From assembly GCF_018882415.1 (NCBI RefSeq), contig NZ_JACVOL010000001.1, forward strand, positions 520,253 through 584,252: a stretch of 64,000 bases of DNA, given 5' to 3'. The notes under the pieces were generated by a model that was not told the DNA's origin, ran no database searches, and was given only the letters and a program-made list of their open reading frames with translations. The translations under genes were made by a program, and so were the position numbers. The DNA comes from Polynucleobacter sp. 86C-FISCH (lineage in GTDB: Bacteria > Pseudomonadota > Gammaproteobacteria > Burkholderiales > Burkholderiaceae). Every line of letters starts with the position of its first letter. The stretch's first letter is position 1. Shown here piece after piece: positions 43,613-52,519 of this stretch.

Positions 43613-44686
43613 ATGATTGTTTTAGGAATAGAAACTTCTTGTGACGAGACCGGGGTGGCTTTATACAACACCACTCCTTGGGAAGAGGGTAAACCGGCCT
43701 TCCAGGGCATACTGGGTCAGGGTTTGCACTCTCAGATCGCCATGCACCGGGACTATGGGGGCGTTGTCCCGGAATTAGCCTCCCGAGACCATATTCGCCG
43801 TGTTTTACCCCTTTTAGACCAATCTTTAGCCCAATCTGGGCTCAAATTGACCGATATTGATGCCGTGGCCTTCACCCAAGGCCCAGGACTGGCTGGCGCC
43901 CTCCTGGTTGGCAGTGCATTTGCCAAATCCCTTGCTCAAGGGCTGAATTTGCCCTCAATTGGGGTTCATCACCTCGAGGGACACCTGCTTTCCCCGCTTT
44001 TGGGTCAAACAGCCCCTCAATTTCCGTTTATTGCCCTTCTGGTATCTGGCGGACATACCCAACTCATGAAAGTCTCGGGCATTGGGCAATATGAGCTTCT
44101 GGGTGAAACCTTAGATGACGCAGCAGGCGAAGCCTTTGATAAGACCGCCAAATTACTCGGACTCGACTATCCAGGTGGCGCTGCAATTTCTAAATTAGCT
44201 GAGCAAGGACGCTCCGGTATTTTTGACTTACCAAAACCGATGTTGCATTCAGGTGATTTAGATTTTTCTTTTTCAGGACTAAAAACTGCCGTTCTCAATC
44301 AAGTGAAAAAGTTTGAGGATAAAAAGATTGTCGACACATCTGAAGTGGCGCAGTTTCATGCAGATCTTGCTAGATCTTTTGTCGACGCAATTGTTGCAGT
44401 ACTGGTGAGTAAATCTGAAAAAGCACTCAAGCAAACAGGCTGCAAACATCTAGTGCTTGCTGGTGGAGTCGGCGCCAATTTGCAACTGCGTAGCGCATTA
44501 AATGAAAAAGCTGCGCGAAATGGTTTTGAAGTGCACTACCCACCACTAGAGCTATGTACTGATAACGGTGTGATGATTGCATTTGCTGGAGCACTACGAA
44601 TGCTAGCCAAAAATAATGGCTCCACAACATCTGGAGCCTTTGATATCAAACCCCGTTGGGATTTGCAAAGTAATAACTTAATTTAA
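43613..44686 (+). CDS. tsaD: tRNA N6-adenosine threonylcarbamoyltransferase TsaD
   Basis: TsaD transfers the threonylcarbamoyl group to A37 of ANN-decoding tRNAs, with TsaB and TsaE. The 357-residue protein has [18 protein letters not shown], the iron-binding HHLEGH motif, the LVSGGHTQL segment and the late [12 protein letters not shown] segment. Length and motifs are complete. It is divergent from rpsU, as in many proteobacteria. Confidence 0.97.
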   Translation: MIVLGIETSCDETGVALYNTTPWEEGKPAFQGILGQGLHSQIAMHRDYGGVVPELASRDHIRRVLPLLDQSLAQSGLKLTDIDAVAFTQGPGLAGALLVGSAFAKSLAQGLNLPSIGVHHLEGHLLSPLLGQTAPQFPFIALLVSGGHTQLMKVSGIGQYELLGETLDDAAGEAFDKTAKLLGLDYPGGAAISKLAEQGRSGIFDLPKPMLHSGDLDFSFSGLKTAVLNQVKKFEDKKIVDTSEVAQFHADLARSFVDAIVAVLVSKSEKALKQTGCKHLVLAGGVGANLQLRSALNEKAARNGFEVHYPPLELCTDNGVMIAFAGALRMLAKNNGSTTSGAFDIKPRWDLQSNNLI

Positions 44687-44723
44687 GAACAGTATTTGAG
44701 TATTTAACTTACTGCGTGACCAC

Positions 44724-45551
44724 TTATTTCTGATGGCTGATACGGGCAAATGCACTGTGATTGTGGATAGACTCAAAGTTCTCTGCCTCAACTACAAACG
44801 ACTGGATACGCTGATCTGCCTTGAGGTTGCCAGCCACATCACGTACTAAGTCTTCTACGAATTTAGGGTTGCTGTAAGAACGCTCTGTTACCCACTTCTC
44901 GTCAGGGCGCTTTAGCAAACCCCACAATTCACTAGATGCTTCACTCTCTGCCGCGGTGACTAAATCCTCTACCGTCATTTTTGTTTCAGTGTCGAGCACT
45001 ACAGACATCGTCACATGTGAACGCTGATTATGGGCACCAAAATCAGAAATCTCTTTTGAACAAGGGCACAAGCTCATGACTGGAACTTGCGCACGCAAAC
45101 CTAATTCCACATCCGCATTGCCATTGGCATTTTGTTTAGCTGTAGCCATCCAGGTCACTTCGTAATCCATCAAGCTTTCGACGCCAGATACTGGCGCTGC
45201 TTTTTTTACAAAGTGGGTGTATGTAAATTGCACATGCCCTTCTTTGGCATCAAGCAACGGCAACATCTCACGAACCATCGCCACTACTGAAGTGCTATCA
45301 ACTGCTATATCTTGTTTTTGCAACAAAGCCATGAAGCGCGACATATGTGTGCCCTTCACATGCGCAGGCAAAGCAACATCCATTTCAAAAGTACCAACAG
45401 ATGGAAAGTTACCGGTCTTGCTACGAATCGTCAGCGGATGACGCACGCCACGAATTCCCACCTGCTCAATTGGCAAAGCGCGCTCATCCAAAGTGGATTG
45501 CACATCAGGCATTGCGCTAGGCTTCAAAAAAGCGGGGTTCATGTCATTCAT
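44724..45551 (-). CDS. folE2: GTP cyclohydrolase FolE2 (type IB)
   Basis: FolE2 converts GTP to dihydroneopterin triphosphate, the first step of folate synthesis, and replaces the zinc enzyme FolE. The 275-residue protein (ATG at 45551) has the family segment VGIRGVRHPLTI and the conserved VMSLCPCSKEISDFGAHNQRSHV segment, which holds the metal-site cysteine and nearby histidines. A longer frame from a TTG at 45569 adds six residues and is less likely. It begins 25 bases after dxs and is probably co-transcribed. Confidence 0.93.
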   Translation of the reverse strand: MNDMNPAFLKPSAMPDVQSTLDERALPIEQVGIRGVRHPLTIRSKTGNFPSVGTFEMDVALPAHVKGTHMSRFMALLQKQDIAVDSTSVVAMVREMLPLLDAKEGHVQFTYTHFVKKAAPVSGVESLMDYEVTWMATAKQNANGNADVELGLRAQVPVMSLCPCSKEISDFGAHNQRSHVTMSVVLDTETKMTVEDLVTAAESEASSELWGLLKRPDEKWVTERSYSNPKFVEDLVRDVAGNLKADQRIQSFVVEAENFESIHNHSAFARISHQK

Positions 45552-45576
45552 GGCTCTATTTTCAGGCAAAACAGGC

Positions 45577-47478
45577 TTATTTGCCTACAAGCACAGAATT
45601 TTGGGTCAATATCGCTGGAAAACGTTGTTTGATGGAGTTGGCAATACCCTCTACATCTAGGCCGCACTTGGTCATTAGCAAGCCGTAGTCGCCATGCTCA
45701 ATAAATTCGTCGGGAAGACCTAATTGCAAGAGGGGCTTATTTATTCCGAGATTTGATAGTGCTTCCAAACAAGCGCTGCCAGCACCACCAGCAATCGCAC
45801 CGTCTTCAATGGTCACAAAATAATCGTGATCAGCAGCCAGGGATTGAATCAAATCCACGTCCAGCGGTTTCACAAAACGCATATTGGCAACAGTGGCATT
45901 AATACCTTCAGCAACTTCAAGCGCAGAGTAAAGCAAAGTACCAAACGCCAAGATCGCTACACGCTGACCGGATGGAGCAGTCGATTTGCGACGAATCTCA
46001 CCCTTACCTAATGGCAAGGTGCGCAATTCTTTTGAAGGCACTGTGCCAACACCTGCACCACGTGGGTAGCGAACTGCACTTGGATGCGGCTGATGAAATG
46101 CAGTGGTTAACAAATCACGGCATTCCGCTTCATCTGCAGGGGTCAAAACCAACATATTAGGAATGCAACGCAAGAATGGGATGTCGTATGCACCAGCATG
46201 GGTGGCGCCATCGGCGCCTACCAAGCCTGCGCGATCCAGCGCAAACAGTACTGGCAAATCTTGCAATGCGACATCGTGAATAAGTTGATCATATGCGCGC
46301 TGCAGGAAAGTGGAATAAATTGCCACCACCGGCTTCATGCCTTCGCAAGCCATACCGGCCGCAAAAGTCACCGCATGCTGCTCAGCAATACCAACATCGT
46401 AATAACGCTTGGGAAAATTCTTTTCAAATTCAACTAAGCCAGAGCCTTCGCGCATCGCTGGAGTAATACCAACTAACAATGGGTCAGCGTGTGCCATATC
46501 GCATAACCATTCACCGAATACTTGTGTGAAGGTTTTCTTGCTAGCGGCAGGTTTTTTAACACCCTCTTGCGGATTGAATTTGCTTGGGCCGTGATATAGC
46601 ACTGGGTCCGCTTCAGCTAACTCGTAACCCTGACCTTTTTTAGTCACTACATGCAGGAACTGTGGGCCACGCCCTTCAAGCGCCAAACGACGCACGTTCT
46701 GCAGCATTGGAATCAAGGCATCTAAATCATGACCGTCAATCGGACCAAAGTAATTGAAGCCAAACTCTTGAAAGATCGTCGATGGAGACACCATGCCTTT
46801 GGCATGATCCTCAAGGCGTTTAGCGAATTCACGCAAAGGTGGTGCAATAGATAAAACGCTATCAATACCTTTTTTAGTTGCCGAATAAATATTGCCACTC
46901 AGTAATCTAGCTAGGTGGCGATTGAGCGCGCCCACTGCTGGAGAGATCGACATATCGTTGTCGTTCAAAATCACCACGAGCGGTAAGTCGTCATACACAC
47001 CAGCATTGTTCATCGCTTCAAATGCCATGCCGCCAGTCATCGCGCTATCGCCAATCACAGCTACAGCAACATGTCGCTCGCCTTTAGTTTGAAATGCACG
47101 AGCCATGCCCATCGCTGCCGAGATACTGGTGGATGAGTGTCCGGTACCAAATGCATCAAACTCACTTTCAGCGCGATGCGGGAATCCAGAAAGGCCTTTG
47201 TACTGACGCAAGGTATTCATACGCTCACGGCGGCCCGTCAAAATCTTGTGTGGATAACTTTGATGACCTACATCCCAGACAATACGATCTTCAGGCGTAT
47301 CAAAGACGTAATGCAAAGCGATTGATAACTCTACCGTTCCCAAATTGGAGGATAGATGCCCACCCGTTTTAGAAACAGAATCCAATACAAACTCGCGCAA
47401 CTCATCCGCCAAAGCAGGAAGCTCTTCGCGCGAGAGTTTTTTGAGATCGTCAGGTGAGTTAATGGAATGTAAAGTCAT
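45577..47478 (-). CDS. dxs: 1-deoxy-D-xylulose-5-phosphate synthase
   Basis: Dxs is the thiamine-diphosphate enzyme that starts the MEP isoprenoid pathway by joining pyruvate and glyceraldehyde 3-phosphate. The 633-residue protein has the TPP motif [18 protein letters not shown] near residue 143 and the [14 protein letters not shown] segment. The pyrimidine-domain part [18 protein letters not shown] and the [18 protein letters not shown] segment follow. It lies 44 bases after ispA and before folE2, all on the minus strand. Confidence 0.96.
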   Translation of the reverse strand: MTLHSINSPDDLKKLSREELPALADELREFVLDSVSKTGGHLSSNLGTVELSIALHYVFDTPEDRIVWDVGHQSYPHKILTGRRERMNTLRQYKGLSGFPHRAESEFDAFGTGHSSTSISAAMGMARAFQTKGERHVAVAVIGDSAMTGGMAFEAMNNAGVYDDLPLVVILNDNDMSISPAVGALNRHLARLLSGNIYSATKKGIDSVLSIAPPLREFAKRLEDHAKGMVSPSTIFQEFGFNYFGPIDGHDLDALIPMLQNVRRLALEGRGPQFLHVVTKKGQGYELAEADPVLYHGPSKFNPQEGVKKPAASKKTFTQVFGEWLCDMAHADPLLVGITPAMREGSGLVEFEKNFPKRYYDVGIAEQHAVTFAAGMACEGMKPVVAIYSTFLQRAYDQLIHDVALQDLPVLFALDRAGLVGADGATHAGAYDIPFLRCIPNMLVLTPADEAECRDLLTTAFHQPHPSAVRYPRGAGVGTVPSKELRTLPLGKGEIRRKSTAPSGQRVAILAFGTLLYSALEVAEGINATVANMRFVKPLDVDLIQSLAADHDYFVTIEDGAIAGGAGSACLEALSNLGINKPLLQLGLPDEFIEHGDYGLLMTKCGLDVEGIANSIKQRFPAILTQNSVLVGK

Positions 47479-47522
47479 TGAATCTAAGTAATCCGTACCA
47501 ATGTATTTCTTTTGCTGCTCTC

Positions 47523-48425
47523 TTATTTGCCGCGATTGACAACCAAGAGGGCCAAATCTTTTAATGCCTGCGCTGATGCGCCAAAACTATCTAAGCTGGC
47601 GATCGCTACCTCTTGTAGCTCTTTAGCCTGCTTCTGCGCATAGTCTAAACCCATCAAGGTCACATAGGTAGGCTTATTGGCAGCAGCGTCCTTGCCGGCA
47701 GTCTTGCCCAATGTTTGACTATCTGCGGTGGCATCCAACACATCATCCACAATCTGAAATGCCAACCCGAGGGCTTTTGCATAGCTTGCGAGATGAGCCA
47801 TTTGCGCGGGGCTTAAGTATGCACAAATACCCCCCAATTCCACTGCACATGACAACAAGGCACCTGTCTTCATGGCATGCATTTGCTTTAAACCTGGAAG
47901 ATCTAGCTTTTTACCAACACTCTCTAAATCAATTGCCTGGCCACCAGCCATGCCGCGCGATCCCGAGGCAGCCGCTAAAGCAGCAATCATTTTAATTTTT
48001 ATCTGTGCATCGCAGTTGGCATTAGCCAGAATTTCAAAAGCGCGGGTTTGTAATGCATCTCCAACCAATAGAGCAGTTGCCTCATCAAACGCTTTGTGCA
48101 CTGTTGGACGACCACGACGCAAATCATCGTCATCCATACAAGGCAAATCATCATGCACCAAGGAGTAAGCATGAATACATTCAATCGCAACAGCCGCTGC
48201 ATCCAAAGACTCGGTCTGCGCTACATCCGACTGATTGCCGAGTTGACCTGCCGCATAAACCAGCAGTGGTCGTATACGCTTGCCGCCACCCTGCGCCGCA
48301 TAACGCATTGCCTCATGCAAACGATGAGGAATGGTTTGAGCAGAATCAAGCAAGCGATCTAAGGCCAACTCAGTTCGCTTGGATTGCGAACCAACCCACT
48401 CTTGGAATTGAAAAACAGTATTCAT
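47523..48425 (-). CDS. ispA: Farnesyl diphosphate synthase / polyprenyl synthetase
   Basis: This 300-residue prenyltransferase condenses isopentenyl and allylic diphosphates. The first aspartate-rich motif [17 protein letters not shown] covers residues 92-108, and the second, FQIVDDVLD, is intact. The residues before the first motif fit a short-chain (farnesyl) enzyme. Its ATG shares one base with the xseB stop (TAATG), so translation is coupled. It precedes dxs. Confidence 0.93.
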   Translation of the reverse strand: MNTVFQFQEWVGSQSKRTELALDRLLDSAQTIPHRLHEAMRYAAQGGGKRIRPLLVYAAGQLGNQSDVAQTESLDAAAVAIECIHAYSLVHDDLPCMDDDDLRRGRPTVHKAFDEATALLVGDALQTRAFEILANANCDAQIKIKMIAALAAASGSRGMAGGQAIDLESVGKKLDLPGLKQMHAMKTGALLSCAVELGGICAYLSPAQMAHLASYAKALGLAFQIVDDVLDATADSQTLGKTAGKDAAANKPTYVTLMGLDYAQKQAKELQEVAIASLDSFGASAQALKDLALLVVNRGK

Positions 48426-48658
48426 TAAGCCTCGAATACGCGAACTTGCTGCTCAACTTGAGCCAACATGCCCTGACAGTGTTTTAACAAAGCTGCACCA
48501 CGTTGATAGGCCAGCAGAGTTTCTTCTAGAGAAAATTTTCCGGATTCCATGTCAGAAATGAGCTTTTCCAATTCCTTAACGGCTTGTTCATAGCGCAAAT
48601 CTGGGTCAATTTGAACCTCTAGACCGGATTTTGAACTCTCAGACTTCTTGGTTGCCAT
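48425..48658 (-). CDS. xseB: Exodeoxyribonuclease VII small subunit
   Basis: XseB is the small subunit of exonuclease VII, which degrades single-stranded DNA. The 77-residue helical protein has RYEQAVKELEKLISDMESGKFSLEETLLAYQRG, the family signature. The basic, Ser/Lys-rich N-terminus is common in the family. It is the first gene of the xseB-ispA-dxs-folE2 cluster. The large subunit gene xseA is not in this window. Confidence 0.95.
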   Translation of the reverse strand: MATKKSESSKSGLEVQIDPDLRYEQAVKELEKLISDMESGKFSLEETLLAYQRGAALLKHCQGMLAQVEQQVRVFEA

Positions 48659-48727
48659 AAGCTTATTTCCTTCGTATTTCCCACACGGATAGCCCTACAT
48701 ATTAAAGCGAGAAGCCCTTTGGATGGG

Positions 48728-48733
48728 TATAAT
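48728..48733 (+). promoter_or_regulatory. -10-like element upstream of the Rieske oxygenase gene
   Basis: A perfect TATAAT lies 88 bases before the likely start at 48821; the -35 region is weak. CCACCCC directly after it (48734-48740) is complementary to GGGGTGG (48809-48815) at the ribosome binding site. Confidence 0.35.
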
Positions 48734-48820
48734 CCACCCCTTCCTTTCCAATATCGATCCGTCGATGGTTGGATTGGTTATTCCGCTTAGCTTCGGCTGA
48801 CGTTTTCGGGGGTGGGGAGA

Positions 48821-49927
48821 ATGACTAATCTGGCTACCGCGCAGCAGCTTGCGCCGTCCAATCTACAACTGCCGGTTTCGGCATATTTTGACGCTGACTT
48901 GTATCAGCGGGAAATTGAACTGCTTTTTAAGCAGGGTCCTGGCTATGTTGGCCACGAACTCATGGTGCCTGAAGTTGGCACCTATCAAACTTTAAGCGCA
49001 GAAAACGAAGGTCGCATCCTCGTTCGCAATGAATCTGGTGTTGAACTCCTTTCTAATGTTTGCCGTCATCGCCAAGCACTCATGCTCAATGGTCGCGGCA
49101 AAGCAGACAATATTGTGTGTCCATTGCATCGCTGGACCTATGATTTAGGTGGCAATCTATTAGGCGCCCCACACTTTGAAGATAAGCCTTGTTTGAATCT
49201 TGGCAAATCCCCTTTGCAAAATTGGCAAGGCTTGTTGTTTGAAGGTCCACGCGATGTGCGCACTGACCTTGCAAAACTCGGTGTAGCAGACGATCTCAAG
49301 TTTGATGGTTATGTTTTAGATCATGTTGAAGTACATGAGTGCAATTACAACTGGAAAACATTCATCGAGGTGTATCTCGAGGACTATCACGTTGTGCCAT
49401 TTCATCCAGGCCTAGGCAAGTTTGTTTCTTGTGAAGATCTGCATTGGGAATTTGGCGATTGGCATAGCGTACAAACAGTTGGTATTCATAAAGATCTACA
49501 GACACCAGGTTCACCAACCTATCGCAATTGGCACGAAGCAGTTCTGCGTCAATTTGACGGCAAAGCCCCGCGCCACGGTGCCATCTGGCTCACCTACTAC
49601 CCTAATGTGATGGTGGAGTGGTATCCAGGAGTCCTCTGCGTGTCGACACTCCATCCAATGGGGCCAGGCAAAACTCGCAACATTGTTGAGTTTTACTATC
49701 CTGAAGAAATTGCTCTTTTTGAGCGCGAGTTTGTTGAAGCAGAACGTGCTGCCTACATGGAAACATGCATCGAAGATGATGAAATCGCAGAGCGTATGGA
49801 TCAAGGACGCGCAGCTCTTTTAGCTCGCGGTGTTAATGAGGTAGGCCCATATCAAAGTCCAATGGAAGATGGCATGCAACATTTTCACGAATGGTATCGC
49901 CGCGTCATGAACTTTGAAGGCGCATAA
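48821..49927 (+). CDS. Rieske-type ring-hydroxylating oxygenase alpha subunit
   Basis: This 368-residue oxygenase has the Rieske [2Fe-2S] site C81-x-H83...C100-x2-H103 and the mononuclear-iron region EDYHVVPFHPGL. It would hydroxylate an aromatic or related substrate, needing a separate reductase. No reductase or beta-subunit gene is nearby. I place the start at the ATG at 48821; a GTG at 48812 would add three residues. The G-rich stretch before it makes the ribosome binding site hard to place. Confidence 0.85.
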   Translation: MTNLATAQQLAPSNLQLPVSAYFDADLYQREIELLFKQGPGYVGHELMVPEVGTYQTLSAENEGRILVRNESGVELLSNVCRHRQALMLNGRGKADNIVCPLHRWTYDLGGNLLGAPHFEDKPCLNLGKSPLQNWQGLLFEGPRDVRTDLAKLGVADDLKFDGYVLDHVEVHECNYNWKTFIEVYLEDYHVVPFHPGLGKFVSCEDLHWEFGDWHSVQTVGIHKDLQTPGSPTYRNWHEAVLRQFDGKAPRHGAIWLTYYPNVMVEWYPGVLCVSTLHPMGPGKTRNIVEFYYPEEIALFEREFVEAERAAYMETCIEDDEIAERMDQGRAALLARGVNEVGPYQSPMEDGMQHFHEWYRRVMNFEGA

Positions 49928-49984
49928 TTAGATAAAGTTTTATCGTTTTACCCAACAATCTCATCACTAAAGATAGGAAGCATC

Positions 49985-50815
49985 ATGACTCCTCTGATCT
50001 CAGCTAACCAGTTAGAAGAAATCATTAACAGTGGCGAGAATGTCTTACTCTGTGATTGCCGTTTTGATTTAGTTGATCCTTTGATTGGCAGAAAATCCTA
50101 CGAAGAAAGCCATATCCCCGGCGCGATTTATGTCGATTTGGATAAAGATCTATCTGGCAGTAAAACTGGTGCCAACGGTCGCCACCCTCTTCCAAGCCCA
50201 GAAGCTTGGGCCAAAACAAAAGCCCGTCTGGGCATCAGCCCAAACACATTAGTAGTTGCCTATGACAAGCAAGGCTCCGTATACGCTAGCCGCCTATGGT
50301 GGATGCTGAAAGCAACCGGTCACGCTAATGTTCGCGTCTTGGATGGTGGCTTAGACGCCTGGAATGGCCCTATGGGATCGATACCCAGAGCACCAACCCC
50401 TTGCAATCAACCTATTGCACCCATGCCCTATGCAGGGCTCGTTTTAGTCGATGAGGTTGTTGCCAATCTGGAGACTAAGAAAAACAAAATTATTGACGCA
50501 AGAGGTGAAGATCGCTTCCGCGGTCAGAACGAAACACTAGATCCTGTAGGTGGGCATATCCCAGGGGCGATGAATCGCTTCTTTAAAAACAACCTCAATG
50601 CCACCGCTTTTAAAACTCCAGAACAATTATTTAAGGAGTTTTCAGAAAGTCTTGGCACAACAAAAGCTTCTGAAGTGATTCACCAATGTGGATCCGGCGT
50701 GACTGCTTGCCACAATCTTCTGGCAATGGAACTAGCGGGATTTAAAGGATCACGCCTATATGCAGGCAGCTGGAGCGAATGGTGTGCTAACCCCAAGAGG
50801 CCAGTTGAGCTCTAA
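49985..50815 (+). CDS. Sulfurtransferase, SseA-like (3-mercaptopyruvate/thiosulfate)
   Basis: This 276-residue protein has two rhodanese domains; only the second carries the active cysteine C235 in HQCGSGVTACHN. The CGSGVT loop is typical of 3-mercaptopyruvate sulfurtransferases, although thiosulfate activity cannot be excluded. A first-domain motif, GAIYVDLDKDLSG, is present. It follows the Rieske gene by 57 bases on the same strand and may be in one transcript. Confidence 0.9.
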   Translation: MTPLISANQLEEIINSGENVLLCDCRFDLVDPLIGRKSYEESHIPGAIYVDLDKDLSGSKTGANGRHPLPSPEAWAKTKARLGISPNTLVVAYDKQGSVYASRLWWMLKATGHANVRVLDGGLDAWNGPMGSIPRAPTPCNQPIAPMPYAGLVLVDEVVANLETKKNKIIDARGEDRFRGQNETLDPVGGHIPGAMNRFFKNNLNATAFKTPEQLFKEFSESLGTTKASEVIHQCGSGVTACHNLLAMELAGFKGSRLYAGSWSEWCANPKRPVEL

Positions 50816-50828
50816 GCGTATTTTTGAG

Positions 50829-51602
50829 TTAATGCAGCAGAGAAAGTAAGACGACAAACCCTACGCCGCAAGCAATCAAAATGGTTTGACGTAATGACTC
50901 AACCCAATGTGGACGACGGTGCATTTGCGGAATCAGATCACTCACTGCAATATAAATAAAGCTGCTAGAAGCAATGACTAGAAGATACGGCATTGCTGCA
51001 TGGGCTCGTTCCAAAAAGAAGTACGCCAATACCCCGCCAACAACCGCTGCTAAGCCGCAGATGAAGTTATAGAGCAAGGCGCGTGCGCGTGAGAATCCCG
51101 CATTGAGCAACACAATGAAGTCACCGATCTCTTGAGGAATCTCATGGGCAATGATCGCAATAGCAGTGAAGATGCCCACTTGATAATCAGCCATAAAAGC
51201 TGCAGCAATCAAGATGCCATCAACGAAATTGTGAATACCATCGCCAACCAAAATCATCCAGCCACTACGACCTGCATTTTCTGCATCATGCCCATGGTGA
51301 TGATGGTGACCATCACCTTCGTGATGATGGTCGTGACGCAACAAAGCAATTTTTTCGAGTAAGAAGAAGCCCAACAATCCTGCAAGCAAGGTAGCAAACA
51401 GAAGCTGAGGGTTTACACCTTCCATGCTGAATGCCTCTGGCAACGAGTGAAGCAAAGCAGTCGCCAGCAAGATTCCGACCGACAAGCTCACCATATTGTT
51501 TACCATCTTTGAAAGCACGGCCAACGAGCAGCTTGCGGCAACCAGGGCGCTTGCAGTACCCGCTAGTGCGGTCACCAGAAGAATGGTTTGTAAAACTGAC
51601 AT
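50829..51602 (-). CDS. ZIP family divalent metal transporter
   Basis: This 257-residue membrane protein of the ZIP family takes up zinc or other divalent metals. Eight hydrophobic helices are visible. The metal path motifs are HNFVDGILIAAAF and HEIPQEIGDFIVL. A cytoplasmic or periplasmic loop rich in histidine (HHHEGDGHHHHHGHD, about residues 91-110) could bind metal. The protein lies 6 bases after the dienelactone-hydrolase gene on the same strand. Confidence 0.92.
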   Translation of the reverse strand: MSVLQTILLVTALAGTASALVAASCSLAVLSKMVNNMVSLSVGILLATALLHSLPEAFSMEGVNPQLLFATLLAGLLGFFLLEKIALLRHDHHHEGDGHHHHHGHDAENAGRSGWMILVGDGIHNFVDGILIAAAFMADYQVGIFTAIAIIAHEIPQEIGDFIVLLNAGFSRARALLYNFICGLAAVVGGVLAYFFLERAHAAMPYLLVIASSSFIYIAVSDLIPQMHRRPHWVESLRQTILIACGVGFVVLLSLLH

Positions 51603-51607
51603 ACTAG

Positions 51608-52483
51608 TTAAGCTACTCCGTTTTTCTTAAACCAAGCCAGGCACTTTTCCCAACCATCTTTTGCAGGACCCTCACGATAAGTGGCGCGGTAATCTGCATG
51701 GAAGGCGTGTGGAGCATCTGGATACACTTCAATCATCGATGCTTTAGCAGCCGGATTTTTTGGAGCTGCTTGTGCCAATGCGGCACGCATTTGCTCCACA
51801 CTCTCCAAAGAGATACCGGTATCTGCCGCGCCATATAAACCAAGTACGGGCGCCTTTAAGTCTGCAGCAATATCTACGGGATGACGTGGACTATTTTCAG
51901 TCTTCTCACCAATCACGCGACCATACCAGGCTACACCAGCGCGAACTTGCGGCAAGGTTGCAGATAACCAGGTGATACGGCCACCCCAACAGAAACCAGT
52001 CACACCAACTTTTTTCAGATCGCCACCATTTTTGCCGGCCCAAACTAATGCGGCCTGCAAGTCATTCAAAATCTGCGAGTCCGGAGTTTTGGCAACAATA
52101 TTTTGCTGAATTTCCGCTACTGTTCCATAGGTATTAGGATCGCCAGCACGAGTAAAAAATTCTGGGGCAATCGCAAGGTAACCCAGTTTTGCAAAACGTC
52201 TTGTGACGTCAGCAATATATTCATGTACGCCAAAAATCTCACTCACCACGATCACGATAGGTAGAGCACCCTTTGCTTTTTCAGGACAGGATACATAGGC
52301 AGGCATTTGAAACCTGCCTACTGGAATCATCTGCTCGCCTACTTTAAGACCCTTGAAATCAGTTTCAATAGCTGCAGCCATAACTGGCTCAGATGCCGCT
52401 ACAAATCCTACGCCAAGAGCCGTAGCGCCAATGGCTGATGTCTTCATAAAATTGCGTCGACTATTTTGAATTTCTTTACTCAT
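51608..52483 (-). CDS. Dienelactone hydrolase family protein with Tat signal
   Basis: This 291-residue alpha/beta hydrolase has a Tat-type signal (SRRNFMKTSAIGATALG near residues 8-24), which suggests export in folded form. The nucleophile is C165 in GFCWGG, the acid D in LGLYGAAD and the base H in APHAFHADY. Relatives hydrolyse dienelactones or other esters; the substrate is unknown. It lies 6 bases upstream of the ZIP gene and 36 bases after polA. Confidence 0.9.
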   Translation of the reverse strand: MSKEIQNSRRNFMKTSAIGATALGVGFVAASEPVMAAAIETDFKGLKVGEQMIPVGRFQMPAYVSCPEKAKGALPIVIVVSEIFGVHEYIADVTRRFAKLGYLAIAPEFFTRAGDPNTYGTVAEIQQNIVAKTPDSQILNDLQAALVWAGKNGGDLKKVGVTGFCWGGRITWLSATLPQVRAGVAWYGRVIGEKTENSPRHPVDIAADLKAPVLGLYGAADTGISLESVEQMRAALAQAAPKNPAAKASMIEVYPDAPHAFHADYRATYREGPAKDGWEKCLAWFKKNGVA

Positions 52484-52519
52484 TTTTTTGTCTCCTCGCT
52501 TGAATGTTTATTACGATTC

